DNA from: Pachyseris speciosa
Lineage: Eukaryota > Cnidaria > Anthozoa > Scleractinia > Pachyseridae
Reading direction: 5' to 3'
DNA length: 64,000 nt
NCBI GenBank assembly: GCA_016490735.1
Contig: JAEMWC010000397.1
Span: forward strand, 472,501-536,500
The notes below the pieces were generated by a model. It ran no database searches. It worked only from the letters and a program-made list of their open reading frames with translations, and was not told the DNA's origin. The translations under genes and the position numbers were made by a program. Positions 27,672-38,039 of this stretch are shown here, in pieces (positions within the stretch are counted from its first letter, which is position 1; the number at the start of each line of letters is the position of its first letter).

Positions 27672-29888
27672 AACGTTTAATACATGAGCCCCGGCTTGGG
27701 TGATTGGGCAACCACTCCTCACGCTATCGAGCTTAAATAAATTGATTTGATTTGATTTGATAAGCCCTCTTACATACTTGAATTATGTACTAGAATTCTT
27801 TTATGACACTTAAATAAAGGTTTCGTTATCATCATCGTTTCCCGGACCAATGGAGGCACTAGAGATAGGAGGTCAGCCCATTGCCCATCTGCACACAACC
27901 CTGAGATGTGTGTTGGGATAGACAAGTGTGTGACAGACTTATGTGTTGGTTCTGTTACGTCCACTTCAAGTTTCATGTGTGGAGGTTAAGGCGACAAGGC
28001 AAATGGCTTAACGTCACTGCCCAGTTATTTCAGTAGCAATCACTTAAATGAAGTCAATACAACTGACACACTAGCTTGTTTGATCTTGATTTATAACTTT
28101 CTTCCCTGTTTATACCTCTATGCCTTTCTCTATTCGTCTGTACAATAATTGACAAACACCGTCTCCTCAAACCTCTTTGTGGAGAAGAAAGTCAGGAATC
28201 AAATGTCCCAGAGAGGGAGGGGTGGCTAAACTTGGAAGACCCATACCCTTTTAAATAATTATTATTAACACTCTACAGTCAACCCACTCTTTGCAGATAC
28301 CTTTCTAGAAGCCTTCCAAGGGGTAGAAACGACAAGCAACATGGCTCTCCTAAAACACCGACAACCAACAGAAATTGGCTGAAAATTCACAACAGTTTGC
28401 AACAGACACAATTCACTTTCCATTTATCTTTGTTTTCTTTGCAACCGCGACATTCTTCTCTAAACAAACATATGACAGACAGAGTCGGGAACGAGTGACA
28501 AAGGCAATACCAAACCACCTCTTGGAAGGCCTCTTTCTATGACAGACACCACTGTAACACAGACAGGTCCATGCCAACCGTACTGCTAAGTCATTTCACT
28601 CTGAATGAACTCCCTACAATATGGACACCTCTGTAGATCAGACAGCTATTTTCGCAACCAATGAAAGTACAAAATTAAAATCCATGAACTATGAATGTTT
28701 TTGCTGTGGAGTGAGAACATGGAATTTTAATCACTGTGGTTGTGTTATTCCTTCTTTTTGATGTCTGTGAGACGTACACAGGAAGGCTAATCCCCCCCCC
28801 CCTCCCTCTTTGTTATGATCCAAGCAGTGTCCAATCAATGTAATTGATAATAGATGGCAATCGATATTAATCGATATCAATCAATATCAATCAATATCAA
28901 TTAATTGATTGATATTGATAATCAATAACCAATCGATGAACATTACCGAGATTAATGCTATTGAAACTAATTAACAGTTTGCCCTGATCAAGCACAACAA
29001 CTTGGAGGCAAGCGAATACACTTGCATTTCAGCCTTGCAATTAAAGTCATTATTTCTTTATTCTGAGTACAACGACCCTATCAAAACTTCGAGACCGTTT
29101 GCAATCACTCCGATGTCTGTCCAGACCATTGTTACCGTCCCAATCCCCTGATTGTTTGAGATTGTTTCTCCTCTCTACTTTCTCCATACCCATCTCAACC
29201 CAGACATTTTCTCCGCATACGTCTTTTGCGAATGTTTACACACGATTTATGGGAGTTTACAAGTGACGAGAAAATCAAGCACATGTGTAACAGGAAATTC
29301 CTATTGATAGCAAATTGATAGCAATCGATGAGCGATTTTTGTGACTGACTATAGATTGATCATTGATTGATCTGTACGAATCGATATCACTTAGCTAATT
29401 TTATTGATTGATATTGATTTTCCAATCATCGATTGCCATCGATTGGATCTTATCTTGTACCATTAACCTTCCTCCATCAAATAAGCTTTCCCTTGACATT
29501 TCATTGTTGCATTGTTTCATTGTAGGGGAAACAGATTTTAGAAGGGGTAAGACTGGGGTGCAGAAAAGCAGGACTGACATTCAGGGGGAGGGAGGTCTGC
29601 AAGAGGCGGGTCACTGGGCGAGGGGATGGCGGTGCTAGAATTCCGAAACTAACAGCGAATCGAACAAGAAAACATTCAATATCTGTAATCCGGAAGCTTC
29701 CTGGAACCTAAACAAGATTACACGTAATTTTTACATGCACTAACGGTGAAATAAGCTTACGTACCAAGACCAGTGACAACAACTCGTCGATAGTGTCCAC
29801 GGGTCATATTTCCACATTGCCTTCTAACAATCCAAATGCAACCCACTGATCTTCTTAAGATATACGTCCGGCTTCGCACGTTCATCAT
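18643..29888 (-). CDS. OXSM: Mitochondrial 3-oxoacyl-[ACP] synthase (KAS II type), complete, 14 exons
   Basis: Condenses malonyl-ACP with a growing acyl-ACP in mitochondrial type II fatty acid synthesis, the route that supplies the lipoate precursor. Exons, high to low: 29888-29765, 27449-27360, 26817-26791, 26359-26289, 25251-25144, 25017-24946, 23694-23608, 22539-22388, 21897-21783, 20331-20265, 19735-19598, 19306-19229, 19137-19067, 18828-18643. All have GT donors and AG acceptors with matching phases, giving 1386 nt or 461 residues, close to the known family length. The N-terminus ([14 protein letters not shown]) is Arg-rich without acids, a mitochondrial presequence. Catalytic Cys203 sits in [16 protein letters not shown], His344 in [11 protein letters not shown], Lys376 in SSTKG and His381 in GHLLGAAG; their spacing matches bacterial Fab[12 protein letters not shown] lies near the end. 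Exon 3 is only 27 nt. Introns are full of SINE, LINE and MITE copies. Confidence 0.96.
19966..20037 (-). tRNA. tRNA-like sequence in an OXSM intron
   Basis: The minus strand shows an acceptor arm CTCCAG/CTGGGG, D arm TAGCTCAGTGGTTAGAGC and T arm GTGGGTTCAAATCCCAT. The anticodon arm pairs four of five positions and would give AGA (Ser), yet the long variable arm expected of tRNA-Ser is missing. A nine-base T run follows, held in a hairpin (19947-19966). It is more likely a tRNA-derived repeat or pseudogene than a working tRNA. Confidence 0.5.
20084..20205. repeat. 47-bp minisatellite, about 3 copies
   Basis: AACTGCATCACGCAGTCACA followed by TTAAGGCATATC recurs at about 20084, 20130 and 20177. 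Each copy holds the small hairpin ACTGC-ATCAC-GCAGT. It sits upstream of the tRNA-like sequence in that sequence's own orientation. Confidence 0.8.
20474..20625. repeat. Foldback repeat
   Basis: GATCATCGCAGTTATGAGCA near 20479 is the inverse of the segment ending at about 20621, with AAGCCTGAAAATATTTCAGGC inside. It shares the motif ACTGCGAxGATCATTC with the 250-bp tandem array at 42856. Confidence 0.75.
20790..21115. repeat. ~33-bp GC-rich minisatellite
   Basis: About ten degenerate units built on CCCGCGCTTTGCACCGGTT and TCCTTTGTTTTC. Because the unit is near 33 bp, several frames on both strands stay open and give spurious repeat peptides such as [11 protein letters not shown] do not count these as genes. 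Confidence 0.88.
21287..21626 (+). pseudogene. LINE reverse transcriptase fragment
   Basis: The frame reads [15 protein letters not shown] followed by a [11 protein letters not shown] box, the RT palm motifs of CR1/L2-like non-LTR elements. The usual Tyr before ADD is Ser. A stop lies at about 21341 (SYLI then TGA), and both ends are missing. It is a decayed insertion in an OXSM intron, antisense to the gene. Confidence 0.88.
22078..22300 (+). mobile_element. tRNA-derived SINE
   Basis: The head has an A-box (TTGGCGCAGTGGTGAGAGCG) and a B-box (AGGTTCAATTCCC). The core contains TCTCCGGGTACTCCGGTTTT and the 3' end reads GTGTATAAATAAAGTTTC. Related copies are at 27495 (+) and 60702 (-). The core resembles the conserved central domain shared by several animal SINE families, but I cannot name the family with certainty. 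Confidence 0.85.
23166..23470. mobile_element. Foldback MITE rich in CCATGACTTTCCATGA
   Basis: Ends CATGGTTCGTACTC and GTACGAACCCTG are inverted. The interior repeats TTCCATGACTTTCCATGAC in both orientations. It lies in an OXSM intron. Confidence 0.75.
24141..24540. mobile_element. MITE, ~400 bp
   Basis: GGGCTTCCTGCAAAAG at about 24147 and CTTTTGCAGGAAGGCC at about 24517 form terminal inverted repeats. A second inverted pair (ACTTTGGCATACAGACTGG and CCAGTCTGTATGCTAAAGT) lies inside. There is no ORF. Confidence 0.78.
24690..24735 (-). repeat. (AAT)n tract at a probable retroelement 3' end
   Basis: About eleven AAT units run directly into GACTTTATTGGC. On the minus strand this is AATAAAGT followed by (ATT)n, the look of a non-LTR element tail. 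Similar junctions occur at about 31449, 39000, 39615 and 60617. Confidence 0.55.
25488..25625. mobile_element. Foldback MITE
   Basis: TTACATGGCCACTTGGAGAT at 25488 and the complement-like ATCTCTCAGCAGCCATGTAAT end at about 25619. The arms continue through an AAAATTTCTCTTC segment. It lies in an OXSM intron. Confidence 0.7.
26878..27242. repeat. Long imperfect inverted repeat in OXSM intron 3
   Basis: Arms carrying AATGTTTCTTAAGAACA, TTTGCACATTTAAATTA and AAAGCATTTCAAACAC at 26878-27000 recur inverted at 27050-27242. It lies between exon 2 (27360) and exon 3 (26817), so the transcript could form a long hairpin. Confidence 0.75.
27495..27768 (+). mobile_element. tRNA-derived SINE (5' truncated head) with (TTTGA)n tail
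   Basis: Begins within the tRNA-like head (CGCCTTCCAACAATGTGG, B-box GGGTTTGATTCCC), carries the same CTCTGGGTACTCCGGTTTT core as the 22078 copy, then a different 3' part ending in a TGATT/TTTGA run. Confidence 0.75.
28308..28533. mobile_element. MITE with GAxGCCTTCCAAGGG ends
   Basis: Inverted ends GAAGCCTTCCAAGGG and CTCTTGGAAGGCCTC are flanked on both sides by TTTCTA, an apparent 6-bp target duplication. Two relatives lie at 48167 and 58393. This intronic copy has lost many CpG sites that the others keep. Confidence 0.82.
28848..29445. repeat. ATCGAT/ATTGAT-rich low-complexity flanks around a dispersed repeat
   Basis: 28848-28935 and 29295-29445 consist of short degenerate palindromes such as AATCGATATCAATCAATATC. 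They bracket a non-palindromic 270-bp segment (28945-29215) that recurs in the same orientation at 33650-33925. A third ATCGAT-rich block is at 31025-31130. Confidence 0.65.
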
Positions 29889-30061
29889 GCCAGTGAGAAG
29901 TACGAAACAATTTCGCCGAAGATCAGCTGTTTACTCTTGTGTTGGAGTTGCTGTCTTTTCTAATTTTCCGCCATTTTCCTTTGTAACCGCGTCCTCCAGA
30001 GAAGAAAGGAATCTGGAGTCCACACAAGTGTCCACAGGCAACCCACATCGTAGCTTTAGGA

Positions 30062-30096
30062 GACTCGTATTTCACCTCCTAGGTGAAATACGAGTC
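30062..30096. repeat. 35-bp palindrome upstream of OXSM
   Basis: GACTCGTATTTCACCT and its exact complement are separated by three bases. The right arm runs on into CCCTAAAAACGACTGCGTGG, the dispersed repeat fragment also seen at 18243. Confidence 0.85.
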
Positions 30097-30362
30097 CCCT
30101 AAAAACGACTGCGTGGGAGGCTACCCACATGGCCACAGTTCCCACAATAAGCTTAGAATTTTTTTAATGGTTTGAGTGCAATAATTTCGCCTGTAAAAAA
30201 CGCTAGCAAAGGAAAAATTTTATCATCATCGCTGCGACCGTAATAAAATTACCATCCAGTCATGCATCATCACCATTATCATCATGACGACCCATAACTG
30301 TTGTTATCGTCCCTACGGAATACCGCCATCATCGCTGTCGCTATCAATATCTCAACATGATC

Positions 30363-31342
30363 TCCTCTCTGAATTTACGATTATCGCTAATTCGTAAATT
30401 GCTCTGAATTTATGATTATCGTTAATTTAGAACACTGTTTCCCAGGACTTTTCAGAAAAGAACAAATTTGAAAACAAAAATGTCATGTTATTTGGACTGG
30501 ATTTGATCCCGGAACTACCGCTACTAGGAACGCCTTCTTGCCACTAGACCACCGAAGAACAAGACGACGGGAAATTGCATAACAAGATATTTATTAGAGT
30601 CTTCATATCATTGATCTACAGTGATTAGGCCTAAGCGCTGATTTTAAATGGTTAGTTTTGTTGAGGTTTGGTGACCCACCGTTTCCATTTACTTTCTAAA
30701 ATTATTTTAAAGCGAGTGATTATATAGGCCTACTACAGGATGTAGAATAAGCGCATGAATTATATTATATTTAAAAATTGAGTTTAGTTCAACCAGCAAC
30801 GTGGTGGTCTAGTGGTTAGAAGAGAGGATTAGCCAGCAAAGAGTCGTAGGAACACTAACAATTGTTTTCTTTTAACAACAAAAATAAGCCTAGGTTGTTT
30901 TAATGGTTTGAGAGCAATAATTTCGCCTGTAACAAACGCTAGCAAAGGAAAAATTTTATCATCATCGCTGCGACCGTTAATAAAATTACCATCCAGTCAT
31001 GCATCATAACCATTATCATCATGATAGGAAATTCCTATCGATAGCCAATTGATAGCAATCAATGAGTGATTTTTGTGTGACTATCGATTGATTATGGACT
31101 GATCAGTACTAATCGATATCAATTAGGTTAGGTTAGTTCAACCAGCAACGTGGTGGTCTAGTGGTTAGAAGAGAGGATTAGTCAGCGAAGAGTCGTAGGA
31201 ACACTAAGGATTGTTCTTTTACAACAAAAATGCTGACTTACCAGAATTCCTTTCAGACTTTCGGTGTTCTAAATTAACGATAATCGTAAATTCAGGGCAA
31301 TTTGCGAATTAACGATAATCGTAAATTCAGATAGGAGAACGG
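30363..31342. mobile_element. Composite foldback with tRNA-like heads
   Basis: Terminal arms of about 70 bp built on GAATTTACGATTATCGxTAA occur at 30366-30428 and inverted at 31264-31342. Inside, GTGGTGGTCTAGTGGTTAGA occurs at about 30800 and 31150, and its inverse (CCACTAGACCACCG) at about 30540; this resembles the A-box of a tRNA-Glu-like gene. A direct repeat at 30160-30290 and 30895-31025 overlaps the left edge. Confidence 0.68.
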
Positions 31343-31904
31343 GTTGCAATATCTTTAATCATGGTAATTGCCATAATAATTTGCCATATCGTCATCCTCA
31401 TTTCTCCTCTCGTCCTCATCATCAGCACCGTTGTTCTGGTCTGCATCAACAACAACAACAACTTTATTGCCCATGAAAAAGTTTACAAGTAAAGTTTACA
31501 AAGGAAAAAGGAAATATTTCACACAACCCGCAGTTAGCTTAAGCTAGTCGAGGCGGGAGGTGAAGTGGACAAAATGTAAACTAGTGGGAATAACAATTTT
31601 GCAAAGAGAACAAAATCTGATACCCTACACGGCGTAATTATTTGCTAAAGTATCTAAATTTATTAAATATGTAACATCTATATTGAAGAGCCTGGGTGTT
31701 GACATTGAACTAAAGTGTCGACTTCAACATAATCATCCTTATCCAAAGGAGTATCGAATAGAAATCCGCGCGTTTTTTTTTTCTTTGTAAAAACGGATTT
31801 AGAAGCAACTCTCCAGTCAGAAGGAATAAGGTTCCATACTTTTGTTCCAGTTCTTCATCATCATCAATGATATTATTATCATTGACGCTCATGATTATCA
31901 TTGA

Positions 31905-31978
31905 TGCTACGTGCAGCCGTACTCTCCCTCCCCCACCTCCACCCCCACCCCCACCCCCACCCCCACCCCCACCCCCCG
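31905..31978. repeat. (CCCCCA)n tract
   Basis: CCCCCA-type units on the plus strand. Read on the minus strand it yields a poly-Gly frame, which I consider spurious. Confidence 0.9.
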
Positions 31979-32542
31979 AGGAAATCCGGTCAGATCGCAC
32001 CGAGAGTAAAATGAATACTGCAGACCGCGGCTAATATGTGACTAGATTACGTCCTATTAGACCTTATCAACTCTACTTTACAGGGTTCGTTACCATAACA
32101 CTCTGGAACGGGTAAAAATCGTAACATCAGGCGATAAACTATAGCTTTGACCGAGCTGATCGTCTACTTTAGAAGTTAGTTATGACTGCACCTAACCTCA
32201 GCATGGCTTTTGTCTACAGTCTGCAATTTACGTTCTGTTGGTACTCCAACCTCAAGAACATTTGTTGCTTAGTTTCCACAGAAGGCGTGTTTTATGCAAG
32301 GTGTTTAACGCACACGCTTGGCTTAGCCAGAGCCTCGATTGCATGACATTCAGATGAGGACGACTTATTTTTTGCCATAAATGGTAATATGACGTAAGGT
32401 GGAGTGTTAAGACAATATCAAAAGTATAATACCGCAGAATTTTTTTCTACAATCAGATTTACCCTTTTAGAGAGTAAGGTGTACAGGTTGACTCTACCCT
32501 TAAGTTGAGTTTTTGCCCTAAATCTCGGTAAGATCGCGAAAA

Positions 32543-35500
32543 ATGGAAGGCAGTTCTAAACTAGGATGGGCTGATAGTATCCAAAAGGTTGTGGTCCCAT
32601 TCCCGTCGGATGAGGGACGAAGTAACAAGTCAATTCAGCACCGTATATCAAGTGAGTACACAAGAAAATCTTAATGTCAATAATATTCTCATTTAAAAAC
32701 AACACTCAAAGGTTTTTGCCTTGCTTTCCCGGGCCAGGAAAAGGAGCGATTTCAATTGTGAGCTATCAGAAAGACTTAAGAAAATTATCTTGTTCTGATA
32801 AAACAAAAAAAAGGGACTGGAATTACCAGAATTACAACCTAATCAAGAGAAGAGAATGGAAAACAACGCAAAAGAACAGAAAAATTTTATGCTTTTTAGA
32901 GGCACCATATAAACCAAGATATCGGGGAATAAAATTTACTGACTCCCTTTACTATGAATTTTAAGCTCATTTCACACAATTTTCTGATGGTAACCGAAGT
33001 TAATTTTGACTACTACTGTATCAAAATCTTTTCTTCTCCTTTCCAGGACGTTAATTCAAGATTTCTTCAAATTGCCTAGATTTTCCTTTTTGAATAAATT
33101 AAATGGCGAAAAACAAGTTTGGGAGGACAAAAGACCCAAGCAAATTGCTTTAAGCCGTCTTTAATTCAACAACCGAAACGTCTAATTTTTTAGTTCGGTC
33201 AGCTTAATTCTCACTAAGCTTGAAAGATGAAAAGATGCTTGCCTTCAGTTTAAAGCTAACTCAGTTGACCTTAGCGGGCAACTTTATCTAACGATGAACA
33301 ATTAATCTTTTTATAGTGGAAACCTGTTGCCGTTTCAGCCTCAAAACTGATAATTAATCTGCATAATATTAAAAAAAACACTGCGATAAAGAAAGTCAAT
33401 TCTAGGCCACAAAAATGAGTGATTATCCCAGTATGATAACGTAACTTAAATTCTTACTGAAACACTTTGCACTATAACTACCACTAAAACGCACTGCAAA
33501 ATCACGTTGAACCAGTGTTCTCTATTTCCCCTTTTATGCTAAGCAAAGCGGCTACTTAATCGGCAATTTTGGTCCTAATTAAGCGTAATTACATAATTAG
33601 TTGTTATGATTGCCTTTACATGAAACTGGAACGAAAAACGTTGAACAAGAAAATTACCAGGATTAATGCTATTAAAACCAATTAAAAGCTTGTCCTGCTC
33701 AAGCACGACAACTTGGAGACAGGCGAATACGCTTGCGTTTCACTGATCCTCGGCTTGCAGTTAAAGTCATTATTTCTCTATTCTGGGCACAACGACTCTT
33801 CCGAAAATTCGAGACCGGCTGCCATCACTCCGACACCTGTCCACACCGTCGATACCGTCCCGATCCCCCGATTTTTTGTTTCTCCTCTCTACTTTCTCCG
33901 TACCCGTCGCGCCCATCCCCTCAAGTTCATCCCACTTAAAACACTGTGTGACGCGTACAAGTTAAGTTTCTGGTCGAGGACGATCAATGATTGGTAAAAC
34001 TTCCCGCTGCGATAATCACATAAGATTCGTCTTTCAAGTCATTTCAAGTCGGCTTTTATATAACTCCATGCAGACACCTCTGCCATAGTCTTATTTTATT
34101 TTATTTTATTTTTACCATTTGCGAACTGTCCTGACAAGGATTTTGCAGGTTATTGATGTAGATGTAGATGTAGACGCTAGCCTAGTACTCAAGTCGTGAC
34201 GCGAGGAAAAACTGCCCACGTTTTTTTCCCTTTTTTGGCGGTAACAGAAGCTAAGCGGCTTTCGATTTCCCATAAAAGGCACCAGTATAGCATGAAATGA
34301 GCGGCTAGTCTCAGATACCAGTACTTAACAATTAGAATTTAAAATTACCTTACCAGCTAAAAGAGAAAAACAATATGTTTTTCTTGCTCTAACGGATCGG
34401 ACGTGCTCAGTCCAAGTCTAAAGAAGCGTAGTGGAGTGTTTGTCTAATCTCGTTATGGCCGTAAAAATGGAAGAAAATTCAAACCTGAGTTGGAGTCATG
34501 ACATTCAAAACACTTTTTTCGGTCAGTGGTTGAATCGTACAATAAAATGTTTGCAGTTTGTACCCGCTTTTTTATAAAGGTTGCACTGCCTCCCTCAAGT
34601 GTTAAGTTCCAAGTAAAATCTTTTCCTGTGCTCGTGGCAACTCTTATCTCCACTTGCATGTTTCTACTGTAAAACGTCAACCAAGAAATAGATGACATAA
34701 TTATGATATTGGTAATAGTTACACCATAACTAAATAACAGTAAATAGTAGCAACAATTTTTATGTATTTTCTTTTTTTCGCAGACGAGGATTCGCGTGTG
34801 CACGAAGCTGGTACTTTAGCTGGTGTTGAGAAGAAACGAGAACGTACCCGTTTCAATATATTTCAGAGGGCAGAACTAGAAAAAGCTTTTACAGCTTCGC
34901 CATACCTCGCGGCAAGACACCGCATCGCTCTGGCCGAAAAACTAAATGTTAAACCCGTAGCTGTACAGGTAACTCAGTCGCAATTAATTACCAGGAGCCC
35001 ATCACTAGGAACGTACAACTCCCATACTAAGCATATATCACGGCATTTTCACAGACCGATCTCTTTTTAGAATCCCTTTTCCCGTGAAAAAGGGCAACGA
35101 GGACGGCAACGGCAACGAGAGCGCCACAAAATAATAGGTTTCATGAGCGAAAACAAAAGACAAACAGCGGAGATAAACATGGTAAACCAACGCATTTTAT
35201 ATAGACTTGACGTTTCGTATGCTAGGCAACATACATTTTCAAAAGTGACCGTTACAATTTGAAAATGTATGTTGCCTAGCATACGAAACGTCAAGTCTAT
35301 ATAAAATGCGTTGGTTTACCATGTTTATCTCCGCTGTTTGTGTTTTATTTTTAATCAAGCTACGATGGCCTAATAACAAGAGTTTATATGAAAACAAAAG
35401 ATTTGCAGATACTTGGGGCACGTGCAGCGAATTGTGATTAGTCATCGGAGCTCCTGTGGGAGTATGATATTGGCGGGAAATTCAATCTAAAAATAAATTG

Positions 35501-36164
35501 GTCTGTGAAAACGCCGAGACAGGAATATAGGGCAGTTGAACGCTCCTGGTGATGGACTCCTGTCACTACCACTTTTGCATGCATCTGCCCCGAGACCCAC
35601 TCGCTATCACTGCTCTGGTAAACTATAGAGCCATTAGATTCAGTTACAGATCTTTGGCTTTTTGTTTAAGTGCTCACATCACTGGCGAAGTGCACTGAGC
35701 AAAATAAAAATCCGCCTAGCTATTTCAATAAGGGACTGAGAAAGACTTTAGCGTCTTCTATTTCGTCTATATGCGCTCGAAATTATTTTTTCTTCCATGA
35801 CTTGTGTTGGGCAACTATTCACCGACAGCAAGCTCAGTTTCAAAGTTCTGCTGTTCAAAATTTTTTGTAAACCTTGCCTTAATTCATAATAATTATTATT
35901 AATTAATATTATTTTTCTTAGTCCTGGTTCAAGAATCGACGTTTCAAATGGCGCAAGGAAGTGAAGGAAGGCTCCAAAAATCCTCCCCAGGGGCTCTCCC
36001 TGGAGATTCCCTCAGCAAATGCCTATTTACCTGTTGTGTATCAGGCCCCATGTGTCATCAATTCGGGCAGCTTTCCCCTGACTCATTGCCAGGGATGTAA
36101 CGTAGGAAAGCCAAACGCCGCCGAAGACTTTCGTAGTGCTTTTTATCGTTATACAACTTACTAG
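32543..36164 (+). CDS. Short Lys50 PRD-like homeodomain transcription factor, 3 exons
   Basis: Exons 32543-32651, 34784-34968 and 35922-36164 join in phase to give 178 residues. The homeodomain is residues 53-112: it starts KKRERTRF, keeps Arg5, Phe8, Leu16 and Phe20, and ends in recognition helix WFKNRRFKWRK with Trp48, Phe49, Asn51 and Arg53. Position 50 is Lys, which in Otx/Goosecoid/Pitx-type proteins selects TAATCC-like sites. The intron falls between homeodomain codons 46 and 47, the place typical of PRD-class genes. A 36-residue first exon with strong donor (A|GTGAGT) and a 66-residue Ser/Pro-containing tail without known motifs complete it. Exon 1 is an inference from phase and donor; the homeodomain exons are firm. 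The helix has Phe54 instead of the usual Ala, and I cannot place it in a named family. Role inferred: nuclear DNA-binding regulator. Confidence 0.85.
33650..33925 (+). repeat. Dispersed repeat, second copy
   Basis: Matches 28945-29215 in the same orientation (ATTAATGCTATT, CAACTTGGAG and TCTCCTCTCTACTTTCTCC shared). This copy retains CpGs that are TG or CA in the other. It lies in intron 1 of the homeobox gene. Confidence 0.78.
35160..35341. repeat. Near-perfect 82-bp inverted repeat in the homeobox intron
   Basis: Left arm starting ACAAACAGCGGAGATAAACA at 35160 is matched by its complement ending at 35341, with a loop of about 17 bases (around AAGTGACCGTTACAA). It looks like a very recent foldback insertion in the intron that splits the homeodomain. 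Confidence 0.9.
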
Positions 36165-36476
36165 AAAATGGTCGTACAGGGATATTTAGTTTTAAAAGAA
36201 AAGATGCCACAGTTATGTCTTTTGAAAGGAGGACAGTGAGAATAGATTCGAATTCGTTAACAGTTGTTTGCCAGAATAGATTACTCCTCTAAAATACTGG
36301 GCATCCTCTCTCCCATCCAATCCCCACCCACATTGATCTAAAAACACCACTTAATGAAGAAGGAGTCAAAGCCTGAGTCAAAAAGAACCATCAAAACAAC
36401 AACCAATTTATTTCATGTGTATGTATAGGTGTATCAGTATTGTATTATAAATCTGGTTTACATATATTTTGCAAAT

Positions 36477-36482
36477 AATAAA
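36477..36482 (+). terminator. Candidate poly(A) signal of the homeobox gene
   Basis: AATAAA lies about 310 bp past the homeobox stop codon in AT-rich DNA, followed by GT-rich sequence. Confidence 0.5.
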
Positions 36483-37189
36483 TAAGTGTCTAAAGGTATC
36501 TTGCAAAGGTATCAAAGACTATTTTTACAATTTTCTACAGTGTCTCCGTCAAAGATTTGTGTTTATCCATTCATTTTAAAGTAAAACACGCGCGACGACT
36601 TTTGAAAGCCCGTGTTACTAGGACAAAAAGGGCTGTTCTAATTGTAAGTTTACATAACTTTTTACCATGTGAAAACCAGCTATGCACGTCACATTCTTTA
36701 TGCCTGCTTAGGTAAGTGGCACTTGAATGAATAATGTGGTTTATATCTTTAAATAATATGAGTAAGAAACGCGATATAAACGTATGAGGAACCTTTTAGT
36801 TCGTCTCTCTTGAGATACCAAGTGGCCTTGGCTTGGAAAAGAGAAGCATTACTATAATTCTCTGTTTGGTTAACTTTCTCTGAACACGTTATATTGACTA
36901 CTATACGTACGTTCTTCTTCTTAACTTCTAATTGAACTAAGTTGGAGCTCTCTCCAGGGCCAAGTTACAAACCCATACCTTACTGGTTGGCACATCCCTA
37001 TATAAGCTTTGTATGCTATCAGTCGCATAACAGACAGGCCTACACGGAGATCCACACCATTTTTTTCCTTTGCGGCCACCAAAAAGAAAATAATATTGAC
37101 AAGTCCGGTGATTGCTGTTACATTTCTACCTTTACTCATTACTGACAGAATAGTTTCCAATGGAGTTTCTTGAGCAATTCTCGTTACTT

Positions 37190-37870
37190 TGGTATTGCTT
37201 TACTTCGCTGTTTGATTGGTTGGCAGAAAACTCGTGCCACTTTCTCAACCAATGAGAAGCAAAACCAAAACAAATCGTGACTTGCGCGCACGCAATTTCC
37301 CGCGCTCTGCGTCGGTTACATGATGTACTTGCTTTCTGATTGGTTCTGCGCTGTTCGTTGCGCTGTTCTGTTTGGTTTTGCTTTACTTCGCTGTGTGATT
37401 GGTTGGCAAAACTCGCGCCACTTTCTCAACCAGTGAGAAGCAAAACCAAAACAAATCGTGACTTGCGCGCACGCAATTTCCCGCGCTCTGCGTCGGTTAC
37501 ATGATGTACTTGCTTTCTGATTGGTTCTGCGCTGTTCGTTGCGCTGTTCTGTTTGGTTTTGCTTTACTTCGCTGTGTGATTGGTTGGCAAAACTCGCGCC
37601 ACTTTCTCAACCAGTGAGAAGCAAAACCAAAACAAATCGTGACTTGCGCGCACGCAATTTCCCGCGCTCTGCGTCGGTTACATGATGTACTTGCTTTCTG
37701 ATTGGTTCTGCGCTGTTCGTTGCGCTGTTCTGTTTTGTTTTGCTTTACTTCGCTGTGTGATTGGTTGGCAAAACTCGCGCCACTTTCTCAACCAGTGAGA
37801 AGCAAAACCAAAACAAATCGCGACTTGCACGCGCGCATTTTCCCGCGCTTTGCGCCGGTTATATATGTAA
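37190..37870. repeat. ~181-bp tandem repeat, 4 copies, CCAAT-rich
   Basis: GCTTTACTTCGCTG recurs at 37197, 37380, 37561 and 37742. Each unit contains several ATTGG/CCAAT motifs (TGATTGGTTGGC, TCTGATTGGTTCTGCGC) and CCCGCGCTCTGCGTCGGTTA. The middle copies are almost identical; the outer ones are more diverged. Confidence 0.92.
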
Positions 37871-38039
37871 TTGCTTCCAATTCTGATTCTTTTTTTTTTG
37901 GTGTTCGCGTCTCTTGTCATTAGTCAGGAGTAATTGCTTTGGTTTTGGTTTTGCGACGCTCTCAGAGAAAGTATACATCTTATGAAACAACTGTTTTGCT
38001 AGTTGTCATCATACCGTCCAAGAAAAAGAAATAAGTTTA

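Larger units (their letters stand above)
29889..32542. other. Intergenic region between OXSM and the homeobox gene, divergently transcribed
   Basis: OXSM (minus) and the homeobox gene (plus) point away from each other, so both promoters should lie here; I see no clear core promoter. It contains a palindrome at 30062, a composite foldback at 30363-31342, a CAA run at 31449, and a C-rich tract at 31921-31976. Confidence 0.55.

Noticed and set aside
31710..32000. Poly-Gly minus-strand ORF
   Set aside because: Created by the CCCCCA tract.
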